Shown in pieces: positions 6,639 through 15,254 of a stretch of 18,507 nt of DNA. Position numbers and translations under genes: made by a program. The stretch lies in contig JAOPUY010000556.1 in the NCBI GenBank assembly GCA_025963265.1, forward strand, positions 1-18,507, read 5' to 3'. Under the pieces are notes generated by a model, which searched no databases, was not told the DNA's origin, and saw only the letters and a list, made by a program, of their open reading frames with translations. Numbering within the stretch: the stretch's first letter is position 1; the number at the start of each line of letters is the position of its first letter. The DNA comes from Frankiales bacterium (lineage in GTDB: Bacteria; Actinomycetota; Actinomycetes; Mycobacteriales; Jatrophihabitantaceae).

Positions 6639-7415
6639 TTAAAAGAGGACCCGGGTGGCCATGAGTCCCTCGCCGGTCGCGCGTCCGGACAGGATTCGGC
6701 AGAACTCGATCGCGTCGTGCTCGATGGGGGCGTCGATGGCCGAGGCTGACGATCGGTAGTGGCCGCCGGCCGGACCGACGAGGACCAGATCGACGGGTTG
6801 GCGGTGGCGGCCTGTCCATTCGGCGACGACGTCCGCCACTAAGCGGCGATTGACCGGCCCGGTCACGTCCAGCGGTCGTTGCACAGCCTGGGCGATGTCG
6901 ACGGTGTGCATCCACACATCGCGCGTGTAGATGACGTCGGCCAGGTGGCCGAGGTTCACCCCGCGCGGCATTCCGCTCGCGGTCGATCCCCCCGTTGCCA
7001 GCGGGACAGTGACCGCTCGCATGGGCGCTGGAGTGCGCAGTCGTGCCTTGATGGCCGTGGGCGCGGCCGCGCGCAACGCGCTGAGGACCTGGGCCGGGTC
7101 CAGCCTGGCGTGCTCGGCGACCTGCCGGGCGTTCACGGCGTCGAGCGGATTGCCGCCGTGTTGTCGTCGGTGCCGGACACCCCAAGCCTGCTGGCGCAGG
7201 TTTTCGCGCATCGAGGCGTTCGCCCGCGCCGCGCCGAGCAGGTGGCCGCCCATGTCGCGCACCGTCCACCCGGGGCACTGGGTCGACGCCGTCCACTCAG
7301 CCGATGAGAGGCCGTCGAGCAGGTCGAACAGCTGCTCGTACACCGCCAGCGCCACCTCGGCGGCGTCGGTTCGACGAGTGATCGGTTCGATCCGTGCTGG
7401 ATCGATCGCGGACAT
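6639..7415 (-). CDS. Maleylpyruvate isomerase-family mycothiol-dependent enzyme (DinB-like fold)
   Basis: 258 residues, ATG 7415 with GGGAGG 6 nt upstream. This family has a DinB-like four-helix metal-binding domain and uses mycothiol as cofactor in isomerisation, transfer or detoxification (family knowledge). Seen: the hallmark CPGWTVRDMGGHLLGAA (about 47-63), with His58 as a probable metal ligand, and YTRDVWMHTVDIA (about 163-175), with Asp166 and His170 as the other two ligands in the family D/E-x3-H pattern. The C-terminal part (about 185-258) resembles the small alpha/beta domain of these enzymes. It is divergent from a TetR gene over a perfect palindrome, so it is probably induced by the TetR ligand. 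The exact reaction is unknown. Confidence 0.88.
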   Translation of the reverse strand: MSAIDPARIEPITRRTDAAEVALAVYEQLFDLLDGLSSAEWTASTQCPGWTVRDMGGHLLGAARANASMRENLRQQAWGVRHRRQHGGNPLDAVNARQVAEHARLDPAQVLSALRAAAPTAIKARLRTPAPMRAVTVPLATGGSTASGMPRGVNLGHLADVIYTRDVWMHTVDIAQAVQRPLDVTGPVNRRLVADVVAEWTGRHRQPVDLVLVGPAGGHYRSSASAIDAPIEHDAIEFCRILSGRATGEGLMATRVLF

Positions 7416-7431
7416 AGCCTGCCTCCCGGAT

Positions 7432-7479
7432 TACCTAACGGCGTTAGGTAGCGTGGCTGGCGTCGGGACCCCTTGTCAA
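7432..7479. promoter_or_regulatory. 19-bp palindromic operator and promoter between the mycothiol-dependent enzyme and TetR
   Basis: TACCTAACG-G-CGTTAGGTA at 7432-7450 is a perfect palindrome with 9-bp arms, typical of a TetR operator. A consensus -35 (TTGACA) lies on the minus strand at 7479-7474. An 18-nt spacer leads to CACGCT (7455-7450), which fits the minimal xAxxxT -10 pattern. Transcription of the enzyme gene would then start inside the palindrome, so repressor binding would block it. On the plus strand TAGCGT (7449-7454) fits TANNNT for the regulator, but I see no good -35 for it. Confidence 0.7.
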
Positions 7480-7501
7480 GCGCGACGACGAACGGAGGAG
7501 C

Positions 7502-8122
7502 GTGCCAAGGCAGCAACGGCGGCCCCCAGCCGCGCGAGTCGAGGAGCGCCATCGCGGCGCCCGGGGGCAAATCCTCAATGCCGCCTGGCAGCTCGCGGCG
7601 GAGCGCGGCCTGACCGGGTGGTCGCTGAGCGAACTCGGCGCGGCGGTCGGCATGCGGGCGCCGTCGCTCTATGTTTACTTCGCGAGCAAGGATGCGATCT
7701 ACGACGAGCTGTTCGCCCAGGGCTGTCGCGATCTGCTCGGTGTCCTTCGTCAAGTCATAGCTCAAGGCACGACACCAGCCGAGCGTTTCCGCGAGGGCTC
7801 GCGCGCGTTCGTCGAGTTCGCAGTCGCCCATCCGGCCCGCCTGCAGCTGCTGTTCCTGCGAGTGATCCCGAGCTTCATCCCGTCCGAGGGCTCCTACGCC
7901 CTCGCCATCGAGATCACTCAGTTGCTCACCGACAATCTGCGCCAGCTCGGTGTCACCGACGACGCCGCGGCCGACCTCTGGACCGCGACGCTCACCGGCC
8001 TGGCGACCCAGCAGGTGAGCAACGAGCCCGGTGGCCGGCGCTGGGCGCGACTTGTCGATCGCGCCAGCGCCGCGTTTCTCGCCACCACGACGCAGGCTCA
8101 CTCCCCGACACCCGAGGAATGA
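7502..8122 (+). CDS. TetR-family regulator
   Basis: 206 residues from GTG 7502. GGAGGAG (7494-7500) is close to the start, but no other start precedes the DNA-binding domain. The helix-turn-helix is at about 33-68 (GLTGWSLSELGAAVGMRAPS, then LYVYFASKDAIYDELF). The C-terminal domain, ending WTATLTGLATQQVSNEPGGR (about 160-179), resembles the WHG-type ligand-binding domain of actinobacterial TetR proteins. That domain is often found with DinB-like mycothiol-dependent enzymes (recalled, not searched). It probably binds the 19-bp palindrome upstream and represses both itself and the divergent enzyme gene. Ligand unknown. Confidence 0.9.
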   Translation: MPRQQRRPPAARVEERHRGARGQILNAAWQLAAERGLTGWSLSELGAAVGMRAPSLYVYFASKDAIYDELFAQGCRDLLGVLRQVIAQGTTPAERFREGSRAFVEFAVAHPARLQLLFLRVIPSFIPSEGSYALAIEITQLLTDNLRQLGVTDDAAADLWTATLTGLATQQVSNEPGGRRWARLVDRASAAFLATTTQAHSPTPEE

Positions 8123-8131
8123 GCACGACGC

Positions 8132-8169
8132 CATCATCCCCGCCGGGTGATGCCCGCCCGCGTGATGAT
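8132..8169. terminator. Nested hairpins after TetR gene, possible terminator
   Basis: CATCA-(T)-CCC / GGG-TGATG pairs over 8132-8152 with a CGCC loop and one bulged T. ATCATC (8133-8138) can alternatively pair with GATGAT (8164-8169). It lies 10 nt after the TetR stop in the 117-nt gap before the GH63 gene. No T-run follows. A TTGTCA (8179-8184) in the same gap resembles a -35, but no matching -10 is seen. Confidence 0.3.
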
Positions 8170-8239
8170 CGCGAACGTTTGTCATGCCCGCTCATTGCGG
8201 TCAAGCCAATGTGGCCGGCCAAGCAGCTCGGAGGTTTCG

Positions 8240-11029
8240 ATGGCGAACGAGGAGGTCGAGCGGCTTGAAGACGCCGATCGTGGCGGCGTGCCGTGGCGGC
8301 GGTGGGGTCCGTACGTGAGTGACCGCCAGTGGGGCACAGTCCGCGAGGACACCAGCAGCAACGGCGACGCCTGGGGTTGCTTCACCCACGACGAGGCGCG
8401 CTCACGGGCCTATCGATGGGGCGAGGACGGGCTGGCGGCACTGTGCGATGAGAAACAGCTGTTGTGCCTGGGCCCGGTGCTCTGGAACGGCCACGACCCG
8501 ATCCTGAAGGAGCGCCTCTTCGGCCTGACCAACTCCGAGGGCAACCACGGCGAGGACGTGAAGGAGTGTTACTTCTACGTCGACGCGCTGCCGACGTCGT
8601 CCTATCTGAAGATGATCTATAAGTACCCGCAGCGCGCTTTCCCGTACGACGATCTGGTCGCCACTAATCGCGGTCGGGGCAAGTTGGACCCGGAGTACGA
8701 GCTGCTGGACACCGGAGTCTTCGACGACGGCAGGTACTTCGATGTCGTCGTCGAGTACGCCAAAGCGACGCCAGAGGACGTGCTGCTGCTGATCACCGCG
8801 TACAACCGCGGCCCGGACGAGGCGACGCTGCACGTGCTGCCGAGTGCCTGGTACCGGCACACCTGGTCCTGGGCCGGTGGTGCTGAACGCCCGACGCTGC
8901 AGGCCCAAAGCCCCGGTGCGACGCGCGGCTGCATCGAGGTGGACCATCCGGATCTCGGTCGGCGGTGGGTCTACTCCGACCGCGCCGTACCGATCCTGGT
9001 GACGGGCAACGAGACGAACAACGAGCGCGTCTTCGGCAGCCCCAACGACGAGCCCTACGTCAAGGACGCCTTTCACCGGTACGTCGTGGACGGCGATACC
9101 GCCGCGGTCGACCCCGACGGCGTCGGCACCAAGGCGGCGTTCCACTACGCGCTCTCCATCCCGGCGGGCGACAGCGCGCAGGTGAGAATCCGGTTCACCG
9201 ACACCGAGATGCCCGGCGGCGGGGGCGGCGGCGCGCGGGCCGGCGCGGACCCGTTCACGGACTTCGACCCGGTCCTGCAGCGGCGGCGCGCGGAGAGCGA
9301 CCGGTTCTGGCTCGACCTCGTCGACCCGCGGGTTCCGCCAGCCGAGCGGCCGGTGGTGCGACAGGCACTCAGCGGCATGCTCTGGTCAAAGCAGTACTAC
9401 GCACTCGACATGGAACGGCACCTGGTCGAACGGGGAGTCGACCCGCTGGCCGCCGATCCGGCGCTGCGCAACCACGATTGGCGCCATTTCGTGGCCGCGG
9501 ACGTGATCAGCATGCCGGACAAGTGGGAGTACCCGTGGTTCGCGGCCTGGGATCTCGCCTTTCACGCCGTGGCCCTGGCCGCGGTGGACGTGCAGTTCGC
9601 CAAGGACCAGCTTCGACTTCTGCTCGCTCGGCGCTACCTGCACCCCAACGGGCAACTTCCCGCCTACGAGTGGAACTTCAGCGACGTCAACCCACCGGTG
9701 CACGCCTGGGCCTCCTGGTTCGTGTACGAGCTGGAGAAGGCTCGGACCGGCGTCGGCGATCACGACTTCTTGGCCAGTGTCTTCCATCCGCTGCTGCGCA
9801 ACTTCGGATGGTGGCTGAACCGCAAGGACGTCGACGGCCGAAACGTCTTCCAGGGCGGCTTCCTCGGCCTGGACAACATCGGTGTCTTCGACCGCAGCGC
9901 ACCCCTGCCGGGCGGGGGGCACCTGGACCAGGCCGACGGCACGGCGTGGATGGCGCTCTACAGCGAGAACCTGCTGCAGATGGCGATCGAACTGGCGCGT
10001 CAGGATCCGATCTACCTCGAACAGGCCCAGACGCTGCTGGAGAACTTCCTCTGGATCGCGGCCGCCACCGACCACGTCGGACCGGACAACGTGAGCTTGT
10101 GGGACGAGGCGGACGGCTTCTTCTACGACGTGCTGCGTAACCCGGACGGGACGGCGACGCCGCTGCGCGTGCGGTCGGTCGTCGGGCTGATGCCGCTGGC
10201 CGCGGCGTCGGTGCTGAGCCCCGCTGTGCGTAGGGACTTTCCGTACCTGTCCGACTCGGCGGCCGCGTTCCTGCAGGCGCACCCGGCGGTCGCCGCCGGG
10301 GTGATGCACGGGCGCGAACGGCGCACGAGCGGCCCGGTGTTGTTCTCCCTGTTCGATGAGACGAGGCTGCGTCGGATCCTGGCGGCGATGCTCGACGAGG
10401 ACGAGTTCTTCAGCCCATACGGCATCCGGTCGTTGTCGCGGCGGCATTTGGAACATCCATTCGTCCTGGTCAGCGGCGGACAGGAATATCGGGTCGGATA
10501 TCTGCCGGCGGAGTCCGACAGCGGCATGTTCGGTGGCAACTCGAACTGGCGTGGCCCGGTGTGGATGCCGATCAACGTGATGCTGATCCGGGGGCTGCTG
10601 AACCTGCACGTCTATTACGGCGACTCGTTCCGGATCGAGTGTCCGACCGGCTCCGGCCATCTCCTCACGCTGTATGAGGTGGCGGCCGAGCTCAGCGGTC
10701 GCCTGGTCGCCGCCTTCGTTCGCGATCCGGCCGGTCACCGGCCCGTGTTCGGCGGCCAGCCGATAATGCAGAACGATCCGAACTGGCGTGATCTGCTGCT
10801 CTTCTACGAATACCTGCACGGCGACAACGGCGCCGGCATCGGAGCGAGCCACCAAACCGGTTGGACCGGCCTGGTCGGCGTCTTGCCGCTCCTCTTCCAC
10901 GGCTTCACCGGGCCGGCCCAGGGCCAATCCGACGGCCAAGCCGACGGTGCGGCCGACGGCCAAGCCGCTCGTCGCGCCGGCGGCCTGTCCCCGGCGGAGG
11001 CGTTCGCCGAGAGGAAGGTCGAGGCCTGA
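8240..11029 (+). CDS. GH63 / MGH1-like glycoside hydrolase (glucosidase)
   Basis: 929 residues. ATG 8240 is chosen for the CGGAGG 5 nt upstream; an earlier in-frame ATG at 8147 lies in the terminator region of the previous gene. GH63-clan enzymes are inverting alpha-glucosidases with an (alpha/alpha)6 barrel. Seen: an N-terminal beta-sandwich region (about 20-330, starting [20 protein letters not shown]), a Gly-rich linker (326-331), and the barrel (about 340-890). Likely catalytic residues by family pattern are Asp438 in [11 protein letters not shown] (acid) and Glu857 in [20 protein letters not shown] (base). The block [15 protein letters not shown] (765-779) is also typical. No signal peptide is seen, so it is probably cytoplasmic. 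A 39-residue low-complexity tail follows the barrel. The GH13 gene begins one base after its stop codon, so they form an operon. Substrate is unknown, probably an alpha-glucoside. Confidence 0.88.
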   Translation: MANEEVERLEDADRGGVPWRRWGPYVSDRQWGTVREDTSSNGDAWGCFTHDEARSRAYRWGEDGLAALCDEKQLLCLGPVLWNGHDPILKERLFGLTNSEGNHGEDVKECYFYVDALPTSSYLKMIYKYPQRAFPYDDLVATNRGRGKLDPEYELLDTGVFDDGRYFDVVVEYAKATPEDVLLLITAYNRGPDEATLHVLPSAWYRHTWSWAGGAERPTLQAQSPGATRGCIEVDHPDLGRRWVYSDRAVPILVTGNETNNERVFGSPNDEPYVKDAFHRYVVDGDTAAVDPDGVGTKAAFHYALSIPAGDSAQVRIRFTDTEMPGGGGGGARAGADPFTDFDPVLQRRRAESDRFWLDLVDPRVPPAERPVVRQALSGMLWSKQYYALDMERHLVERGVDPLAADPALRNHDWRHFVAADVISMPDKWEYPWFAAWDLAFHAVALAAVDVQFAKDQLRLLLARRYLHPNGQLPAYEWNFSDVNPPVHAWASWFVYELEKARTGVGDHDFLASVFHPLLRNFGWWLNRKDVDGRNVFQGGFLGLDNIGVFDRSAPLPGGGHLDQADGTAWMALYSENLLQMAIELARQDPIYLEQAQTLLENFLWIAAATDHVGPDNVSLWDEADGFFYDVLRNPDGTATPLRVRSVVGLMPLAAASVLSPAVRRDFPYLSDSAAAFLQAHPAVAAGVMHGRERRTSGPVLFSLFDETRLRRILAAMLDEDEFFSPYGIRSLSRRHLEHPFVLVSGGQEYRVGYLPAESDSGMFGGNSNWRGPVWMPINVMLIRGLLNLHVYYGDSFRIECPTGSGHLLTLYEVAAELSGRLVAAFVRDPAGHRPVFGGQPIMQNDPNWRDLLLFYEYLHGDNGAGIGASHQTGWTGLVGVLPLLFHGFTGPAQGQSDGQADGAADGQAARRAGGLSPAEAFAERKVEA
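10922..10969 (+). repeat. Four-unit 12-bp tandem repeat in the GH63 tail
   Basis: Four in-frame 12-bp units encode [12 protein letters not shown] and GQAA. The first two differ by one base (GGCCAATCCGAC, GGCCAAGCCGAC); the third and fourth are more diverged. The repeat lies after the end of the catalytic barrel and encodes a flexible acidic Gly/Ala/Gln linker. It looks like replication-slippage growth of the C-terminal tail. Confidence 0.8.
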
Positions 11030-11030
11030 C

Positions 11031-12512
11031 ATGGCCTGGCCACGACAGCCGGTCGTCTATGAGATCAACACCGCGGTCTGGCTCGACGGGCTGTCGGGTT
11101 CGGCCTGCCCGCGCCGCACGCTCGCCGACGTGACCTCGGACGAGTGGGATACGGTCGCGCTGGACGGCGTCGACGCGATCTGGCTGATGGGCGTGTGGGA
11201 GCGCAGCCCCGTGGGCCGCGTGCTGGCGTTGGCCAACGGCGAGCTGCTGGAGTCCTTTCGCGACGCGCTGCCCGACGTGTCGGACTCTGACATCATCGGC
11301 TCGCCCTACTGCGTGCGCCGCTATCAGGTCGATCCGGAGTTGGGCGGCGAAGCGGGCCTGGCCGCGGCGCGGGCGGCGCTGTCCGAACGCGGGAAGCGGC
11401 TCGTGCTCGACTACGTCCCGAACCATGTCGCACCCGACCATCCCTGGGTGACCGAGCACCCGGACCGCTTCGTGCTCGGCGGCCCGGACGACCTGGATCG
11501 CGACCCGACGGCCTGGCTCTCGGTGGGCAACGAAGTCATCGCGCACGGCCGAGACCCGTTCTTCCCGGCCTGGCCCGACGTCGTCCAACTCAACGCCTTC
11601 TCGGCCGCGACGCGACTCGCGACCGCCCAGACGCTGTCGGAGATCGCCCAGCGATGCGACGGGATCCGGTGCGACATGGCGATGCTCGTGACCAACGACA
11701 TCTTCCGCTCGACCTGGAGCGCGTACGCCGGGCCGGGGCCGGAAGCGGAGTTCTGGCCACAGATCATCGGCGAACTCCGCCGCCAGCATCCCGACGTGGT
11801 CCTGTTCGCGGAGACCTACTGGGACCTGGAAGCGGAATTGCAGCAGCAGGGCTTCGACTTCTGCTACGACAAGCGTCTCTACGACCGGCTCCTCGCGACC
11901 GACGCGACCGCGGTTCGCGCCCACCTTGGCGCGGATCTGGGCTATCAGTCGCGGCTACTGCGTTTCCTGGAGAACCACGACGAGCCGCGCGTTGCCTCGC
12001 GGATCAGCCCCGAGATCGAGCGGGCGTGCGCCGTCAGCGTCGCCACTTTGCCGGGCGCCAAGCTATGGCACGAGGGCCAGTTCGAGGGTCGGAAGGTGCG
12101 GCCGCCCGTCTTTCTCCGCCGTCGTCCGGACGAGCCGGCCGACGTGCTGCTCGCCGATTGGTATCGCTGGCTGATCGCGCTGGTCGAACACCGCCAGCTG
12201 ACCAGCGGCAGCTGGCGACTGCTCGAGGTGACGGGCTGGCCGGACAACCAGAGTTGCCGGGACGTGCTGGCTTGGGCGTGGGTGAGCAGCGGGCCGGACG
12301 GCGACGCGCGCTACGTCGTGCTGGTCAACCTCTCCGCGCACCCGGCGCAAGGGCTGCTGGCTCTGCCCTGGCCCGACCTGGCCGGTCAAGTCGTGCGGCT
12401 GGACGACCTGGCGGGCGGGCCGGCTTACGAACGTTCCGGGGACGAATTCCTCGCGCCGGGCGTGTACGTCGCGCTGGCGCCCTGGGATCAGCAGATCTTC
12501 GAAGTCACCTAG
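11031..12512 (+). CDS. GH13 alpha-amylase-family glycosidase
   Basis: 493 residues. ATG 11031 follows the GH63 stop by one base, with GAGG 6 nt upstream. GH13 enzymes are retaining alpha-glucan hydrolases or transglycosidases with a (beta/alpha)8 barrel. The four conserved regions are present: I VLDYVPNH (125-132); II GIRCDMAML, nucleophile Asp215; III VLFAETYW, acid/base Glu261; IV FLENHDEPR, with His316-Asp317. The catalytic triad is therefore complete. The barrel is compact, with a short domain B (about 133-185), and the C-terminal beta domain (about 400-493) includes YVVLVNLSAHPAQGL. No signal peptide, so probably cytoplasmic. It is co-transcribed with the GH63 enzyme. The pair could process the same alpha-glucan or a glucosylated metabolite. 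Hydrolase versus transferase cannot be decided from the sequence. Confidence 0.9.
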   Translation: MAWPRQPVVYEINTAVWLDGLSGSACPRRTLADVTSDEWDTVALDGVDAIWLMGVWERSPVGRVLALANGELLESFRDALPDVSDSDIIGSPYCVRRYQVDPELGGEAGLAAARAALSERGKRLVLDYVPNHVAPDHPWVTEHPDRFVLGGPDDLDRDPTAWLSVGNEVIAHGRDPFFPAWPDVVQLNAFSAATRLATAQTLSEIAQRCDGIRCDMAMLVTNDIFRSTWSAYAGPGPEAEFWPQIIGELRRQHPDVVLFAETYWDLEAELQQQGFDFCYDKRLYDRLLATDATAVRAHLGADLGYQSRLLRFLENHDEPRVASRISPEIERACAVSVATLPGAKLWHEGQFEGRKVRPPVFLRRRPDEPADVLLADWYRWLIALVEHRQLTSGSWRLLEVTGWPDNQSCRDVLAWAWVSSGPDGDARYVVLVNLSAHPAQGLLALPWPDLAGQVVRLDDLAGGPAYERSGDEFLAPGVYVALAPWDQQIFEVT

Positions 12513-12531
12513 CCCCGAGATCTGCCGGTCC

Positions 12532-13986
12532 TCACTCGTGTTCTTCGGCGGAGTGCGAGTCGGTCAGCGTGAGCGCGCCGACCACGCCGATCACGCCCAC
12601 CACGACAGCCAGTAGGGCGTAGGTGATTCGCTCGCCGTGGAAGAAGGACGCGACAAGGGTGCTGCTCCACACACCCGCTGGGAGCCGCGTCGTCACCAGC
12701 GCCGCTATCAAGGTGCCGACTAGGGCGGTGCCGATACTGGTGCCAACTTCTTGGGCGGTGTCGTTGAGGGCCGCCCCGATCGAGGTGCGGTTGGCGGGCA
12801 TCGCGTCGATCAGTGCGACCGCGCAAATAGTCATTACGATGCGCAGGCCGATCGTGAGGGCGACCATCGAGGCCGCGATGGCGGGGTACCCGTGGTCGAC
12901 GCCCCAGGCCAGGCCGGCCAGTGAGCCGGCCAGGAAGGCGGCGCCGATCAGGCAGGCGATGCGGTGGCCGTGCCGCTTCGCCAGCCATTCAGCGAGCGGG
13001 GTGGCGGCGAGCATGGTGATGATCATGGGCAAGTTCGCCAGACCGGCCCGCACCGGGCTCCAACCGTAGGCGTACTGAAAGTGCAGGATCAGCCCGAACA
13101 TCACACTGGCCATCGCGATCGACGTCCCGGCTTGGGCGATCGTCGCTCCGCGCACGGTGCCGCTGGAGAACAGGCCGAGGTCGAGCATGGGCGATGCGGT
13201 GCGGCGTTCGTGCCGGAGGAACGCGACGGCCGCCGCGACAGCGCCGAGGATCGAGGCAAGCGTGAGCGCGGAGAGCCAGCCGTGGTCGACCCCGCTGGTG
13301 AGCGAGTAGCTGGCGAGCCCGATCGTCGCGATGCTCAGCCCGGCTCCCGGCAGGTCGAGCGCGTCCTCGGTGAGGTCTTCGCGCCGGTCGGCCGGCACGC
13401 CGAGTCGGACGCCGATGCAGGCGATCAGGGCGATGGGGGCGTTGACGACGAGCAGCCATTCCCAGCGCACGTGGGCCAGGGCCGTGCCGCCCAACAGCGG
13501 GCCGAGAACGAACCCGGACATGCCCACGACGATCATCACGGTGATTGAGCGCATCCGCAGCGCCTTGTCGTCGAAGAGCCGGAAGACCAGGGAATTGGTG
13601 ATGGGAGCCATCGCCGCGGCTGCGACGCCGAGCGCACCGCGCAAGACGATGAGCTCACCCGCCGAATTGACCGTAACGACGCTCAGGCTCAGCAGGCCGA
13701 ACACGGCAAGCCCGACCAGCAGCACGCGTCGGCGTCCGAACCGATCAGCGACCGACCCGGCAGTGAGCAGCAGACCGCCGAACGTCAGCGAGTACGCCCC
13801 GGTGACCCACTGCAGCGCGGTCGTGCCGCTACCGAGGTCACGACCGATCGTGGGCAGTGCGATCGATAGCAGCGTGTTGTCGACCATCTCGACGAAAAAC
13901 GCCAGGCACAACGCGGCCAGCGGAATCCACGCCGCCCTGAGCGATGGGTAGGTCCGCGGCGCGGCGTAGGTCGTCGTGCTGGTCAT
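12532..13986 (-). CDS. MFS exporter, DHA2 (14-TM) type
   Basis: 484 residues, ATG 13986 with a G-run (GGGGG) about 6 nt upstream as the only ribosome-binding candidate. Typical DHA2 drug:H+ antiporter architecture: TM1 with PLAALCLAFFVEMVDNTLLS carrying the D-N-T motif of the family, then LPTIGRDLG and WVTGAYSLTFGG. Motif A is GSVADRFGRRRVLLVG (about 78-93) and motif C is GFVLGPLLGG (about 156-165). About 14 hydrophobic segments are seen, ending in an acidic tail (DSHSAEEHE). It converges on the GH13 gene with only 19 nt between stops and no visible terminator. It is downstream of the LigD-polymerase gene on the same strand by 119 nt but probably has its own promoter. Substrate unknown. Confidence 0.9.
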   Translation of the reverse strand: MTSTTTYAAPRTYPSLRAAWIPLAALCLAFFVEMVDNTLLSIALPTIGRDLGSGTTALQWVTGAYSLTFGGLLLTAGSVADRFGRRRVLLVGLAVFGLLSLSVVTVNSAGELIVLRGALGVAAAAMAPITNSLVFRLFDDKALRMRSITVMIVVGMSGFVLGPLLGGTALAHVRWEWLLVVNAPIALIACIGVRLGVPADRREDLTEDALDLPGAGLSIATIGLASYSLTSGVDHGWLSALTLASILGAVAAAVAFLRHERRTASPMLDLGLFSSGTVRGATIAQAGTSIAMASVMFGLILHFQYAYGWSPVRAGLANLPMIITMLAATPLAEWLAKRHGHRIACLIGAAFLAGSLAGLAWGVDHGYPAIAASMVALTIGLRIVMTICAVALIDAMPANRTSIGAALNDTAQEVGTSIGTALVGTLIAALVTTRLPAGVWSSTLVASFFHGERITYALLAVVVGVIGVVGALTLTDSHSAEEHE

Positions 13987-14031
13987 TCGGGGCCCCCTGA
14001 TGAGCGACGACCACCGGCGGACGACGCGCCA

Positions 14032-14079
14032 ATGACGCTAAGCAGCGGCGCTGTTATGACGCTGGCACGTCACCGTCAT
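14032..14079. promoter_or_regulatory. Repeated ATGACGCT / CGTCA elements upstream of the MFS gene
   Basis: ATGACGCT occurs at 14032-14039 and 14056-14063 (24 bp apart, start to start, about two helical turns). Inverted CGTCAC and CGTCAT follow at 14068-14079, so ATGACG (14056-14061) and CGTCAT (14074-14079) form an inverted repeat. They lie 46-93 nt before the MFS start codon. This looks like a multi-site operator, but no regulator gene is adjacent and no clear promoter is seen. Confidence 0.35.
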
Positions 14080-14105
14080 GCGTTCTGTCACTAGCCCCGC
14101 TCGTG

Positions 14106-15056
14106 TCAGCGCGGTTCGCCGCGGTGGTGCCGCCGCAGCTGTTCGTGCAGCGCCTGAGCGCGAGCGGCCGGAATAGTGCGGCCCTGCTCGACGAGCTCTG
14201 ACGGCAACCGCTGGGGGGCCGGCATCAGCGTCGTCCAGGGATCAGTGTCGCCCAGGAGGGCGGGCGCGGTGCGCAGCGTGAAGTCCGCCGGAGTCACGTC
14301 GGCCAGGTCGGACCACGCGATGGGGAACGACACCGGGGTGCCGGGCCGCAGCCGTGGGCTGTAAACAGCGGCGACGCTGCCGCCGCCGGCCCGCGTCGAG
14401 TCGAGGAAGACCTTGCCTTCGCGGTCGGCCTTGATGAACGCGGTCGTCGCAAGGCTGGGGTCGAGCGCCTCGGCCCGTACCGCCAGCGCCCGCGTGGCCA
14501 GTGCGACCTCCTCGGTGCTCGCCGCCGTCACCGGAACGAAGATGTGCACGCCTTTGGACCCGCTGGTCTTGACGGCGCCGGCCAGGCCAAGCTCGGCCAG
14601 TGCCTGGCGGACCAACTCGGCCGCCGCGACGACGGAGCGGAAATCGCTGCCCTCGGGTGGGTCGAGGTCGAGCACGAGATGGGTCGGTGCATCGTTCTCG
14701 GGTATTCGGAACAGCGTGGGATGAAATTCGATGGCGCGTTGATTGGCCAGCCACAATAAGGTGCGTCGGTCGTTGCAGAGCGGATACGCGATCTGCCGCT
14801 TCGACGCCGCCGACCAGACCGCGGTGGTGGCAACCCAGTCCGGCGTGTACTTCGGCGCGTTCTTCTGCATGAACGGCTTCTGCCCGCGCAGGGCCCGGAC
14901 GACCGACAACGGGCGATCCGCGAGCGCCCCGATCACCTGGGGATGGATCGCATCGAGGTAGTCGACGAGGTCGCGCTTGCTCGCCTCAGCGCCGTCGAAC
15001 AGTGGCTCGTCGAGGTTCGTCAGGGCGACGCCGTCCCGGGTCTCAGTCGTTGCCAT
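14106..15056 (-). CDS. ligD: Stand-alone LigD-type polymerase domain (AEP/primase-polymerase)
   Basis: 316 residues, ATG 15056 with a weak ribosome-binding site. It corresponds to the polymerase module of bacterial NHEJ protein LigD, an archaeo-eukaryotic primase-type polymerase that adds nucleotides at break ends with a preference for ribonucleotides. Seen: KPFMQKNAPKYTPDW (about 60-74); metal-binding DLDPPEG, with Asp130 and Asp132; KTSGSKGVHIFVP (163-175), with His171; and KVFLDSTRAGG, with Asp219 as third acid. The catalytic set looks intact. No ligase, phosphoesterase or Ku gene is in the window. Such separate PolDom proteins are common in actinobacteria (recalled). It is divergent from the mreB-like gene. 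Confidence 0.9.
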   Translation of the reverse strand: MATTETRDGVALTNLDEPLFDGAEASKRDLVDYLDAIHPQVIGALADRPLSVVRALRGQKPFMQKNAPKYTPDWVATTAVWSAASKRQIAYPLCNDRRTLLWLANQRAIEFHPTLFRIPENDAPTHLVLDLDPPEGSDFRSVVAAAELVRQALAELGLAGAVKTSGSKGVHIFVPVTAASTEEVALATRALAVRAEALDPSLATTAFIKADREGKVFLDSTRAGGGSVAAVYSPRLRPGTPVSFPIAWSDLADVTPADFTLRTAPALLGDTDPWTTLMPAPQRLPSELVEQGRTIPAARAQALHEQLRRHHRGEPR

Positions 15057-15113
15057 GGGACTATCTTCGCCCGTCGGGGACCGGCCCGCGCCACGAGCAG
15101 CGGCCTCGCGTGC

Positions 15114-15131
15114 GGAGCGGATCCCCGCTCC
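15114..15131. other. Strong hairpin in the ligD-mreB divergent gap
   Basis: GGAGCGG (15114-15120) and CCGCTCC (15125-15131) form a perfect 7-bp stem with an ATCC loop. It lies in the 229-nt gap between the polymerase and mreB-like genes. The same gap holds a repeated GCCGCGCCGG motif (around 15176-15196). Role unknown: it could be an operator or a leader structure. Confidence 0.35.
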
Positions 15132-15254
15132 CGTTCAGCGGAGCGAGCTGCCGCCTTGGCGCCACGCCCGCTGAGCCGCGCCGGAGCCGCGCCGGCGCCG
15201 AACGGAATGCCCGGCTCATCCGTTGCGCGTGAGGTCCCGGCGCGGGCAGAGCTT

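Noticed and set aside
8147..8239. Upstream ATG for the GH63 gene at 8147
   Set aside because: It lies within a hairpin region after the TetR stop and lacks a ribosome site; ATG 8240 has CGGAGG at proper distance.
10788..11030. Upstream extension of the GH13 frame into the GH63 gene
   Set aside because: The extension is Pro/Arg/Thr-rich out-of-frame GH63 sequence; homology-like sequence begins at VVYEINTAVW just after ATG 11031.
9386..11032. A 548-codon open frame on the minus strand opposite the GH63 gene
   Set aside because: It mirrors the GH63 coding sequence, has no recognisable domain and an Arg/Gln/Val-rich composition typical of antisense frames in high-GC DNA.
12964..13548. Plus-strand frame opposite the second MFS exporter
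   Set aside because: Composition is Gly/Arg/Asp-rich without motif, and the minus-strand frame holds clear MFS motifs across the same bases.
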